A stretch of DNA of 64,000 nt, taken from contig NC_088315.1 in assembly GCF_910592395.1 (NCBI RefSeq), positions 16,167,808 to 16,231,807 of the forward strand. The letters are read 5' to 3'. This document shows, in pieces, positions 1-13,600 of the stretch (within the stretch, counting starts at the first letter, position 1; every line of letters starts with the position of its first letter). The position numbers and the translations under genes are program-made. The notes beneath the pieces were generated by a model. It was given only the letters and a program-made list of their open reading frames with translations. It was not told the DNA's origin and made no database searches. The stretch comes from Lineus longissimus. Lineage: Eukaryota > Nemertea > Pilidiophora > Heteronemertea > Lineidae.

Positions 1-1519
1 ATGATAAGTTGCGCAATATAAGATAAATTCCACTCAAGATTATCAATTCTTCAGGGTGACATCTGAACGCTGGAACCAGGAAACACACAGCACAATAAAA
101 AAATGACAGACACACTGTACACAAAAGTCAGCAAGGTGTATAGCTTTTATACCGTTTGTTTTTGTGTATTTTTTAAGAAGGGGTCTTTGGGCAGAATTTT
201 CTTGTCTCAGAACAGAAAATATCCGGCTGTTGATGCTGCTTTTCTTTCGATAATGATTAGCTTGTTTGCAGAATGCTATAGCCTCACACCATGAAATGGG
301 ACAACCTTCTAAAGATGCTATGTGATGCAATATGATAAGTTCACCAGAAGGTTTTTAGAGACACAACTATGACTGTTCAGAAATAAAAAGATTCTGCCTG
401 ACCTTGTTGTGAGTTAAATATGAAATTTTGGTTGTGTTCAGGGAAGGTTACAGCCCAGGGTTGAAGTTCCAGCTTCATTCAAAGAGAAGGAGAGGTAAAC
501 TTAGGTATTGCTTGGGAGTTTTTGCATCCAAATTGACCACGATTCTGGGTTTGAAGGACACTCCATTCAGATTAGATTGGGGTATAGTAATTGTAGAGTA
601 GAAGTTCCCCTCTTCAGAGAGGGACCCTCCTTCAAAGTTAGGAGCAGACGAGGGGGAGGGGGATGCATGTGCAATGCTGAGAATGTTGATAGAGGGAAAG
701 TTTCTCATCTTGGAAGCCAATGTGTCGCAAGTGGCATCCGAACAGCGCTTAAGGTGGTAGCCATTTTGATTTTCTCTTGGAATATTTGGGCGCAGAATTC
801 GTCTGCAATGTTTTTGCACTCTCATTGTCTGCATGGCCTCAAAAGGTGTGCATAGATTATGTATGTATGTACATGTACTTTTGGGGAAAACGTTGCTCTC
901 TAAACATTGCAGACTGACATATTTTGAAATATGGAGGACTTACAACACGCTTCAAAAGCAACAATTAGCACCAAAACACAAAATACATCCAACTTTTTGT
1001 GACCTACAAACATTATTTTGCATGAATAAATGTAATGGGGCACTGAGAAATCATTGGCAAAATGCCTCATATGACTCAGCAAAATTACACAAAAACATGG
1101 CCGCCGATGATGCCTCTTCATGAGCATGTTGAAAGAGAAAACATTTTTGTCCGAACATACTTCTTGATAATTTACCAGCTTAACACTTTTTGTTGCAGCA
1201 CTAACATTTGAACTTTCATATATAATATCTATATTGCTATTGTTACAATCCAGTTAACCAAACAAAATTATTAGGAAATGTTGTAAACTGGCAATTTTAG
1301 GGGAGCGGAAGTACAAGTAATAAATTCCTGAGAATAGAAGGCCTAATATTCAAACTCAAGTATTGCAGGCTGAAATATGTCAGATTATTAGTGTTTTTTA
1401 TACCCTTAATTACCTTTTTTTGTGAAAATACAACAGATACCAAAAGATATGTAAATATTAATGGTGGTGGCCAATAAGATATAATTTAAAACCTTAACAA
1501 TTTCGATTCTAACGTTTAC
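1..1519 (-). other. Intron 3' of exon 27 (runs off the window)
   Basis: No further exon was supported. The gene leaves the window in phase 0. Short open frames on both strands here are unlike known proteins. Confidence 0.5.
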
Positions 1520-1657
1520 CTCACTATCGTCTCCAGAGTTTTCGTCATATCTTTGATTAATGTCTCGTTGGTCGCGAGGGTCGCGCTCGGATCGTTGATA
1601 ATTGCCTTGGTAGGGGTCTCGCTCGTCGGTTTGGCGCGGATGTTTCTTATCACCAAC
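1520..1657 (-). CDS. Exon 27: Gln/Arg/Asp-rich linker
   Basis: The 138-nt exon has acceptor ATATTTCTGTAAAG and donor GTGAG|GTAAAC, phase 0 in and out, in frame with exon 26. It encodes VGDKKHPRQTDERDPYQGNY, QRSERDPRDQRDINQRYDEN and SGDDSE. Gln, Arg, Asp, Asn and Tyr dominate, unlike the Lys/Pro/Glu linkers elsewhere, and ERDP recurs. It looks intrinsically disordered. The overlapping open frame continues through the acceptor by chance. Confidence 0.8.
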
Positions 1658-4600
1658 CTTTACAGAAATATTCAAGCTGACTTTCATGGTTGGACTAGAG
1701 TGACAATGTAAGGCAACACAGGCCTTGCATGACACTTTCGGCAGGCCTTTAATTATTGCTAATTAACAAATCTAATTAACATGGTAGATGACCATGTACC
1801 ATGCAGACCGCTAGGAGGATTTATTTGGGACCACTACAGCGTTAAGGACACGATGACAGTACCAATATGACGACGTTGGTACAAACTACGGATGTACTGC
1901 ATTGCTTAACATTCTTAGCTCCATCCATATATCTGAAGTCAACTTCAGCGCTAAGGAGAACAATGGCACTAACAGCTACATAAGAACAAGGTTTTCAACA
2001 AGCCAACTGCTAAAAAAGCTTTTAAAGCTGGTCACATTACAGCTCAACAAGGTTCAGGATGAATCCCAATTGCTTTGATAGCAACTCTAGCACGGCAGGT
2101 ATTAGCCAAACTATACCTAGAGGAGACGGTTATCCGGCGACCATTTTTATGAGCCACAATTTTAAGGACACTTTCATGCTTACTGTATTAAATGTATTCA
2201 ATTGGATATTATCTTCTATCTTTTTCTTTTCTCACAGAGTTGTGCTAGAAGCAGCCTATTTCTACATAAACTACGTGATAACCAATGCAACATATAAAGC
2301 ACCCTAGACTAGACTATGTTATTTAAACAATTGATGGGTAGCGTAATGAGTTGAATATTTGGATATGTTTTATCTGATTTTTTTAAAAATATTGGTTTTA
2401 TGTTCTAACATTTAAGTTCAAGTTTTTCATGATTCATGCAACAATCAACAAAAAATCCAATAGTTCATCTGACAGAAATGCAGGAAGTGTTACTTTGATT
2501 CTTGAAATATATGTAAGAAATGTGTAATTTAGATATATTGAAAATCAAAATGTGTTAAAAGGTTTTTTCTTTTGTCTTGGAGACTTTTGATCTTACATCC
2601 TATTCCTCTGCTTGAGGACAGTACCTGATGTCGCTAACACAATGTTGTCTATTTCATACTCTGTGTCAGAAAAATATGTCCTACATCTACTTTAATTTTC
2701 TATAAATCTCGTTTTAAATTGTGATGTAATAAAAATCACGTAATCAAGTTTCAAGGAGTTGGGTAATACCTGATAGTTATTATGTACTAATTAGCTTGCT
2801 AAGTTAACCCTACTGGAGAAGCACAAATTTGTTTTTTTTTACATGTAGTATGAGTGTTGGTGCATTGATACACCAGGGACTGCAATCAAAAGCTCTCCAG
2901 AAACATGTGATTTTGGTTGTGGCATTCTGGATGTAGCCACATCAACACGGACATTGAAAAGTGATTTAGCCAATCGGCGGTCACTTTTCCAATCACAATC
3001 GGCATGTCGTCACGGTAAAGTAGCAGCAACAAAAATTGTGTGTTTGCGGAGTGCTAAAGACTAGCAGAGGAATATCAGCCGTCAGAATGAGAAGCGCGCA
3101 CTATCTAACATTGCTCTAACATTTAAAACATCTATCAGGCAAGAAGTGTGACCCAAAATCGTATCTTTAAAACTCCAAGAAAAGCTTTTTCCCCTTCTGT
3201 TTTTTATATTTTAACACAATCTACGAGATGCCATCTTCACGACGCAATAATTCATTTTAACTTATTAAAAGAAAAAATTAGCATCTGTCGTCATCATGAA
3301 AGTCAAAAATTAAAATGGAAAAAATAAGCCGAAATTGTGATATCACTAAGCAGACTATATAAAGATCCCCTGGCCTGATAGATGTCTCAGCACATGCAGG
3401 TTAGTTGACACTGGATCACAACACATAGCTCCTTCTTGAGGGGCCTATAAACAACAGATACACTGAAGGCTGGATTAAGAGACGAATTCAGATACATCAT
3501 GGCTACTGACCATTACAATCAAATGATGGAGCGTTTTACACTATCTAATGTCAACCTAGCCATGGTACAATCAACATGTGTCTTAGTTAACACTTTTGCT
3601 GCAGGTGACGTGAATAGCATGTCATGTACATGACCTCATGACGTGTGCATAACACGTCATACCCCACAGAAATTTCAATTCACCAGCACGTGATCGCACC
3701 GCAGCATAAATAAAGCATGAATAAATCTCAGCTAAATTTTCTTGAAAAGGCTCATGGTTCGATTAATTCAGTGGTAAAAACAAACTTCATCATTTGAATA
3801 GCCAGTATGATATTGCTCAATCCAAACCCCTAATTGTTTGTGATTGACCATGAATCATGATACGTATTGAAATCCGAAGTGGAGAAAACAGGTCATGTAG
3901 AAACATGTTCTTGGAGTGATAGCAGGGTCGTCAAATAGTTGTAGAGCATCGGGGTAAAGAAACAGGGCCAAAAATAAGTATTATGGGCAAAGTCTTCTGA
4001 CCATCAATATATCCTCAACTCATATTAATACAAGTCTTGCCCAGAATATACGATCACTTCAGAAGCACCTCAGAGGAGGGAAGATCATATGGCGAGATGA
4101 ACTCGGCAAGTTCGTTTGCCAAACTAATGAAAAAACCTGAAAACTGTAATTTCATGAATTTAGTTGAAGCGAAACTATAGTCTTCGATCTGGCATCACAT
4201 CTATCTATTACACACTCAATGACACCTACAACTTTGTGTTATGATCACATACAGACTACACCATGAAAATGTAGCAATATAGAAATTGGTTAACTTTTCA
4301 GCTAAGTTGAACCCCCCTGGGCTCCTGCTCTAATAGTTATCAAGGCATTTTTGTTAGGACTATTGAGAATATAAAGTGATTCCTCACTTTAGAATGTCAC
4401 TGAATGTGTACAGGATGCATGTGACCACCGGATGGAACATGTTTCATTTCAATTAAATCATCCATAAAATGCCGATTTTACGAGTTTTCCAGAATTTTAC
4501 AAACCCACTTGCCAAGTTGCCCTAGTCCAGCAACTCGGTAGCTCTTTCTCTAAGGCATGAATGGCAGTAACATGGAAAGAAAGGTTTGTCCATAATAAAT

Positions 4601-7600
4601 ATTTTTGACAATCAAACCAGGGAGCAGATACAAACGTTCGTGTCCTTGAAGAGACTTCAACCCGAAACCCAGTGATGTACTGGTGACCCAATAGGGCTAT
4701 GATGACCGAACAAAATTCCAGCCTTCAAATTATAACAATGGCCACGATTTACATTAAAGAGGCAGACCAGGGCATGTAACACGATTATTGTAATGGATGA
4801 CCTGTATCCTACATGATACCTACCATAAAATACCTGCATGTAACAACTAAAACATGATGCAGAATGTTGTATAATATGAACTTGTGTAGAAAAATTTTAG
4901 ACAAATGTCAAAATCTAATTCTCCATTGGACTTTTAGAATTACAAGATGATCATAATTTCAAGACTGCGAGCCAAATCTGTAAATCTAACAATAACTTGA
5001 TGACAATAATAGACCATTTAATAGCACTTTTCTACTGTAGAACTATGCTCAAAGCGTTTGGTGACATTACATTGTTCTCCCGGCCATCGCAAAATTTTTT
5101 TAGAGAAATGGTCTTAGGTCGGTGAAACTCGAGTTTTTGTTAGGTTGTCTGCACAAATACATACAAGGCATACTGCATCAACATAATTATCCAAACAAAA
5201 TTAGCTGAGGCGACAATGAAGTAATAATTACTAAGAAATTGTGCCGAGAGAAATTCACATTAGCGAATCAAGAGTCCTCAAAACTGTGATGATAATTTAC
5301 TTATATAATGGATAGAAATATGAAATAGACCTTAAAGTCACAGTCTGATTGGGTGTAAAAGACATAATATGCAAACAGTGGATTTTAACATTACTTGTAT
5401 GGCACTGCACTTTTGGTATGCCAGAAAGGAAGTCGGATTAATCATCCAATGTCTCTTTGATATTATATTGAATAAATTATGATGAAATGTTTAAAAGTGT
5501 ATACAACAACATCTGGCCTGGTCAGATCACACCTTTTCCGATGTTTTTTAATTGGTATCAAAGGGCAACCTCTAGCTCTTAAGTAAAACTCCACTTCAAA
5601 GTGAGATGATTTGATAAAGAAATTCTAGTCCCAATCTGCACTGCTCCTAAAAGACTCTAATTTCCCCGATCAACGACAACCACATTAATTACTAAGAAAT
5701 CGATGCTGTGGCCAAGCCTGAAAATGATGTCATGATCATTAGACAAATTGGTGTTGCTAGCCTATTTGCTTTCCAAATTAAAAATGTTCGATGGCATCCA
5801 ATGTATGCATATTTTGGGCCCTAACTTGAATATTGAGAATTGGTCTTTAATTAGATCAGTTGAGTTGTGAATTTTGAAATTTTGAGACCCATTTTTGTAA
5901 GATCTGAATGGGCTAAATATTGATTATTATACAAAGAACATAAAATTAGTTGACAGAGAGCGAGTTGGGGGAACTTCGCGATGATTGGAAATAAATGATT
6001 GGTATGGGATTGATTGAGGAGAGGTAAAATCCGCACAGGAAGCAGAAGAGTGTCTTGGTGACACGGGTAGGAAAAGGTAACATTGTCATGTAAGGTAACA
6101 TACCGTAGTATTGTCACTTGTAGTTATCAAAATGGTGTCATGGTATTAAAAGTAGACGAATGTAACTGTTACTATAGTTTGAGATACTTTCTCAATTTGC
6201 ATAACTGATGAAATCGACAAAGTAGACAAGTGGAATCACGGTATTATATTATGTTTTGTTCAGAATGTACATTGACTATGCATAGAGTCTTGGGGAAGAC
6301 ATTCTTGTAGACTGATTGCAAGTACAGTTACGTTGTATGGAAATTGGGGGAAGACATGCTCGTTCAGAATGTTCTTCCGGTCGAGCCAGGGGCAGTATTG
6401 CACAAACTGTCCCTTGTAAGGAACGTAAGGAAAGACATTCTTGCTCAGAATATATCTTATATCGAACCTTTTAAGGGAAAACAGTCTTGTTCAGAATTTT
6501 CTTTATTATGCACTAAGAACGTAAGGGCAGAGTAGGATTGGGACTGTTAATGATAGAGTCAGGGATAAGGGGAGGGAACAGCGGGATTTCATAGATATTG
6601 CCAGATATCAAAATGCCGCCTACGTATACTCTCTTGGACTACAGAATGTAGTTATCTCAAGTATGGCTTTGGAAGTCGTCTTGATATCACAATCTATACC
6701 ATCATATCATATTGCTTAAAGAAGGTCACATTAGTTAGGAAAAGAGCATAGTGAGCGTTGGATCAAAACTGCTTGAGAAGGTACTTCACAGAAGCTTCAC
6801 ATAAAACCACTGAAAATTGCTCGATCATATTGTGAGTAACATCGAAAACCCTTTTCTTCAAAAAAATGTTTTTGAAGTAATGGGTTTTAGCAACATATAC
6901 ATGTTCGTGAGGACAGGACAAATTTACCACTTTTTGGAAGGCTAATTCCTCCTGAAATTGGGTAAATAAACATTTTAATTCTTTAGATCCCTTCAGAAGG
7001 GAATAAAGCTGATATTAGTGAAATTTTCCTTGCATTAGAAATTGGCACACTTTAGAACTTCTTCACTTCTTTCATGGAAGATTGAACAACATGATTCAAG
7101 AACAACTGTGCCCCACAAATATATATTAATGAACTAGGCATGGTTGTATACCATGTACAGTACACGTCCAGTTGACTTTCTTTATCATAGATGGCTCTTT
7201 TTTATTGTAAGGAGGGCATGTGAACATACATGTCTAGTTCGCTTTCTGTTTCATAGGTGGTTCCAAAGTATATTAAGGATGGTACATTTACTCATATATA
7301 CAACGCCTCCTTTAAGTAATGAAGGGAAATACAATAAATAGATGTACGGATATGTAAAGAACTGGATATAAAAATCATCAAGAATGAATAAAGATTAGTC
7401 GTTATTCATTCTTGATAATACCTAGTATAGCAACAAAACTTTACCTTCTTTAAACGGTATTCCGTCACATGTTTTTTAATACTAACAAAACATTTGCCCA
7501 CGCATATAAAAGTTCTGATTGAAATAAATTCTGATTTACAGAAATGGTAAATAGATAATTTCGTAAAATACTTTACCTCCGGTTTGCTTTCATTACCAGG

Positions 7601-10600
7601 CATTTCTTGAATGTTGATGGGGATCTTTTCGGCCCGGGAGAGACGACGCATTGGTTTACCTACAGGTGGGGGGCAAGGGAACATAGGTTATAAGACACAT
7701 TGATGGCAATCGGTGACCTTGACAATCAGTGAAATTGGGTGCAAGCATGGACACAAACCGGTGTAACAGAAATCTTCAGTACACCTATTTGAGAATACCC
7801 ACCGAAGAAGTTATGGACCACATTTCATCAGAGAAAGATTGAGGGACAGACAGATACTGCCGGACAGACAGACAGTTTCGTTGGCACCAGATGAGGTGAC
7901 CTGGAGTCATACATGGACATTTTGACATGGTTCTAGCAATACACGCCACTGAGAACCAAAACAGCCAAAGAAGAAGCGAGCTTGGAAGGAGAGAAAAACT
8001 TTTCAAGAAAGAACACCAGAAAAGAAATTTGGAGACTTAGAAAGTTTTGAAAGAAATAAGAAGAGTAAAGATATTTTGATCAAATTATGAACAGGAGAGA
8101 ACATAATTTGGAAGAAAGAACCACAAAGTGAATGAAATGGGTACATTCCTTGGGTGTATAGTTCAATGGTGTTATGGCTTCCAATGCTTGCACGAATTGG
8201 AAACCACTCATGATCATCCGAGCTAACTGGGGCAAAATGATTATTTTTTATGTTCGCCTATACACAGTGTGCAATAAATTTAGATTCCTTGTCATTTCAT
8301 TGTAATTTGTAGTAGGGTCGTATTTTGAAGATGCTGGATTTCAATAACAATATTCATTCAAATTTGTTTGCTTTTTAATTGGCAAAAACATATATCCAAT
8401 GTAACAACTGCACACAGTGTATGAGGCAAACTTTCACTTAACCAAAGATTCATTGGGATAAATATAAAAGGGTGACATCATGCTCTATAAGACGTCCCAC
8501 AATCAAGTAACTTTTTTCACTGCGAGCTGTGCCAATTATTGACCTGAATGGCAATAAAAAGATTGCTTGTCTGCAGTGGGCAAAGACGGTAATTGCAGGG
8601 TTTGACATTCATCCTGTTGTAAAAGCTTCGATGACCTGCAAAAAGACATTTTTGCAAATGTGATTATGATTGCAAGGCGCAGCAACAAAAATTGCTCGTT
8701 TGCAGGACGCTTATGGAATCAAGTCGCAATACATTTGAAATGTCATAACTGAAAATCCTTTAAGTGTTTTGAAGAGGATTTTTAATACACAATAGGTTGT
8801 CGCAGAACTCTGAGGGAATAAATGGAAAAACTTCACATGCTGAAAATACTTATCCTCTAAAAGACAATAGTAGAAAGTAGATTGTCAATCGCATAATCGT
8901 CAAAGTGAAACAGTAGTGAGGTTTTGCAAATTTTAGAATTACAAATTTTTATTTATCAAAGAAATTGATGACACAATCATTGTGTTTTAGCTGATTATTA
9001 TGTCTGATTCGTAGAAGGGTAGACAAGGAAAATTCCTTGCCAATCCATCAGACTGTCTTATAGATGCAACAAATTTTGAATTTTGGCGACGAATTGGACA
9101 AGTTTTTACAAATTCTTAGACATTGACAGGTGGTCGGTTTTTCATCATGGTCTTACCTTCAAATAGATAAAACTGTATACAACCGACCGATTCTAATTTT
9201 CTTTCACTTCGGAACTAAACATGATATTTGAGACACCTCACTAGACTCAAGTTTTAAAAAAATTTTTATTACAATTCAGAGTTCAGGGGTTTTTCATTAT
9301 ACCTTTCATTATATATTTCATTATATTGCTCAGTGGTAGACCACTTATTTAGATTTTTACCCCTGTGACCTTGAAAGTAATGTCAAATTTAACCCAATCA
9401 TGTAAATTTGGTTACTCCATCCAGGTGGAGATGCCAAGAAAGTCTGTAACCACAAAATGTTAGATCCGAGTAGATTCATCAGCTAGTCCAAAGAAAAAAA
9501 CGATTTGTGAAAATATCTGTACAGCCCTGTGATAAAGCAGATTTATTTGTATACAGGAACCTATGGGCTGATGGTTTTCTGACTGATCATGAAGGTAGTC
9601 AGTCAAAAATAATGAAGTTATTAAGTTTAATGTTAAAGTTATTAAGTTGATTGATTCTATCATTTTTTAGTAACATTAAGTTAGGAATACAATTTTGGTC
9701 ACCGGTGAGTTAGTAATATAAGCACTTTGCAAACAAACACTTTCTATGGTCGTAACGTGTCAGTCATGTGACGTAGCCAGAGCAATGACAACATGGCAAG
9801 GATGATTGGGGAGTGGCCATTGATTGGTTTAAGGAATTGATACAAAACTGGGGTATAGTGGTCATATCAAAACTGCGAGGGTGGAGCCAGAATGAAAACC
9901 AAGATCGAGGCGAGGTTTTGTCCATAATTTTCTAGCTCCACCCATGTGTGGTTTTGGTGTGAGGTGAAAAACAATACCGACCAGTGAGGTATAAATTTCT
10001 ATTTTAAAACATCTCGAACAAACAATGAATAATGTTTGTATTATCGCGGCCTCTCTCCAGTTAAAAATCCCATGTTGTCATGGCTATGTTACAGACCACA
10101 GTGACAAAAATTGCTTCTTCGCAGAGGACTTTAGACCAAGTTGTATTCTCTTCAATTAAGACAGGAAGAGGATGTGCTGTTAAGATGAATATTTGGGCAA
10201 AAATTTAATGAGGCCAATTAAGTCAGGGAATCATGGTGTACCAGCCAATAGTGAAAGTTGCCTAATTTGTTATTTCTGTGCCTAAACTGTCAGGCCTAAT
10301 CTGTTAAATGGCAGCAAAGGGTGCAACCACAAGAGGTCCATGAAACACATCACTGTTCACAAGGATTATTGCTGCTAATGTCGATGCAAAACGGTTGAGA
10401 TTCAGGTTAGATTCAGCCCCTTAAAGGCAAGAAAGTCTAGAAGAATATGTTCTGAAAGATTTCTAAATACACTTTCACAAGTTTCAGGACTCCTCCTGTA
10501 AATGTGGTGAATAGAATATCAATTTAATTTAAAATCACCAGTGTTACCTAAAACTCACAACTTACATATTATGGGTGACAAAATAGGTGCAGAAATAACA

Positions 10601-13600
10601 ATTTAGACGCTTTTTAGGTGTGGTACATGTACATACATGTTCTGCAGATCAGATACCCAAAGTGGATGAAAATAACAAATGCCTGGGGTGAAACACCATT
10701 AGAATGCATGCTAAACAGACTGGGAATGTAAAATATTATATGTAGCCTACCAAACCATGAATAACATTTCATCAAAATCATACATTTTGGAATTATGAAG
10801 AGGGGTAACCCCAAGATGGAGAGAAAAGATGCTGACTCAACAAAAAAAGAAGTTTAAAGGAATGTAACTTTGGAAGTCAAATCAAAGATAACTTATCGCT
10901 TGAAATACCGGTACACTAAAACTTTGGAAATACGGATAAATCTTCAGAAGTATGGATGGATGGAACTTTGGAAGAATAAATTGGATAGAACTTTGGAAGT
11001 ATCAATCGGATAGATCTTTGGAAGAATGAATCGGATAGAACTTTGGAAGTATAAAATGGATAGAAATCCACATATATGCGGAGGTGTTTTGATAGAAGTG
11101 CCGTACCTTTGACATTGATAGAGGAATTGACATTTACCCCTGTGAATATAGAGGAAATATTTCAGTCAAAAGTTCAAGAAGTATTAAGAAATAAGATCAA
11201 TAATTACCTGGTTTGAGCGTACCGAAATCTAATTCTTCATCATCCTCTTTGCTATGCTTGCCATCCCTTTAAATACGGAATCATTGGATTAGATAACAGT
11301 GCAATTGGTGGTAAAATTCACAAAATATACGTTATTAAGGTCGCCACAAGGTCATCATGCCACAGGAGACAAATCAGCCAATTCTGTAGACGGCAAGTGC
11401 CCGGGGCCGTAAGACTATACAATAATCTGCCCAATTCTCCAATATTAGTCGCAGCGGATCTGAGAACCATTTTAAATGTAACCCGAAGCTATAATGTTGG
11501 CCAAAACCTCGGCTCTGCCTCGGTTTTGGTCTACATTTTAGCTCCACCCTCGCGGTTTGGGTGAGACATCCAATACCTCCAGTTCGGTATCAATTCCTTA
11601 AACCATACCGCAGCTGAAAAAATTAGGTTTGGTGCCTTATACACTGTTAACAGCACAGTCAAACAGTTTAGAATTGTTCATGCCTTAGGTTTACTTTACA
11701 ACTAGATCTCTTCACCATCTAAGTGCACATTGACAGCACAGATTGTTATATCAATGAATTCCTTTTCAAATTCCCTCCAACATATTCAATATGTTGTTTG
11801 GGATCATAATTGACTCTGAGGAGCTGAGCTCCAATGTAGAAATTTTCAGAAGATACTGTCCTAGCTGTTTCTATTCAGCCACACAGCCTACTTAAGTAAA
11901 ACCAACCAGTAGTGTGAATGCCATATTTATAGGTGTTTTCTTTCTGTGGCTTTAAAAACAATTTTTGGTTGGAAAAAAGAACTTCGGAAATTTCGTAATC
12001 CGCCAAAAAATAGGAAATTTTCTTTTCCCAGAAATTGTTGTGAATCGCAAAATCATAGAAGGTGTCAACCAAAACATTTTCAAGAACAGTACCCTGTATG
12101 CGTATCATATTCTACTTAAAATATTTTTGTTAGGTTGTCAGTCATGCTTTCATAAAAGAGTCTTACAGTCTACAGAAATGACAGATTTGTCAGTGGAGAG
12201 CTACGAGGTACATTGCACCAACAAAACTTTACACTGAAAAAGGAAAGAGATGGAACATAAATTAAAACACAGATAGTTCGTTTGCAATGAACTTGAAATA
12301 CACAATTGAAGAAAATAAACAATTTCACAAACGAACACTTATCTAGAAATTATATAAAAGTTGACCGGAAACATACTTCACACATTTGATGTATAAAATG
12401 TCCATAATTATGCCAAAGTATAACATAACTATGTACAACATTTACATTATAGGATTCCAGCAGAATTTAAATGAAATCAACACAGGTTCAATGTATCAGA
12501 TCCTTTGCTATGGTCTCAAAAAGGATAAATACTCTAGTTTCACTAATATAAGACTGTTTGATAAATCACAATGAAAACAAACTGACTGAGCAGAAACATC
12601 TGATCATGACGATCGGACAACTTGGTGTCACCATCCCTCTGTCATGTCTATCCGTTATAAACATGTCGAATACCCTGGCATCAAGCGACCATGTGCATTA
12701 CATGCATTATCGAGTGTAAATTTATTTTTAAAAACCAGTCATAGATCGGTAAATCTAGAGTAAATTTATCACTTTTGTTCGTGATTTTAAGCTGATATAT
12801 CGGTTACGGGCCCAGCAGACTTGTGGGAATCATTCATAGCTGATGAAACTTTGAAGACTCAAGTATACGGTAGAAACTTCATTTATCAAAGGATCCCAGC
12901 AAATCTTTCACAAGTTGATCCTCAAGTTTTGGATCCACTCAGCATGGCACCATAAAGAAGAACTACTTGTACCAGAAACTGAAAAGCAATGTATAGAGGC
13001 AGATGCCAAATTGCTGAAAAAGATGAATTAAATGAAAACTTTATGTTGGACGAAAGATAGATTTCATGATAATAGCAACAAAATGAAATGTAATGAAACA
13101 AAATAAAATTCCAGCTGAAACAAAAGTGGTGCTAACAGTAACATGTCATGTTTTTTCTTGTCTCACAGAGATAAACATGTAACTCATAATCGATCATGGC
13201 AGTTGTGACTTCTAACTGTTTGGGTATAACTCGGGGAAGCTGTACAACTTTCACAGGCATTGGAAAAATCTATATGCAATTCATTTGTTTGGCATTGGTA
13301 AACAAGCATGTGCCTGTTGAAGTGAAAAACTGCAAACACCCGCTGGAATAAAATTTGGCTTTAAGGTTATTCCTACAGTTGAAGTTATCATTTGATCAAA
13401 TTAGATAATTGTTTTATGAAAATCAAATTGTTTTTTTTAACTCTTGGTTTTTTAATATTTTTTTCCTTTTTGGTCTTTTAAATGTGCATCTCATGTGTAA
13501 GTTGAATGATTTTGGTTTCTTGGTTATCAAACTTTTAAAAATATTTGATGATTTTATCATGAGGTTTTAGAAATCAGATGGCTAGTCTATTAACTGACCC

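Larger units (their letters stand above)
1658..7576 (-). other. Intron 26, ~5.9 kb
   Basis: The intron contains MITE family B fragments, the 15-bp hairpin and the TGACGTG palindrome. CAACAAAAATTGTGTG near 3030 is the third copy of a short block also seen at 8.7 and 10.1 kb. No exon was supported. Confidence 0.5.
7660..11207 (-). other. Intron 25
   Basis: The intron contains the 26-bp tandem repeat, the family C element and two short related blocks (CAACAAAAATTGCTCG near 8693, GACAAAAATTGCTTC near 10109). No further exon was found. Confidence 0.5.

Noticed and set aside
430-520. Plus-strand exon-like VEVPASFKEKER with GTAAAC donor
   Set aside because: It is on the strand opposite to the gene and isolated, with no partner exon; a related short block near 597 suggests a local repeat.
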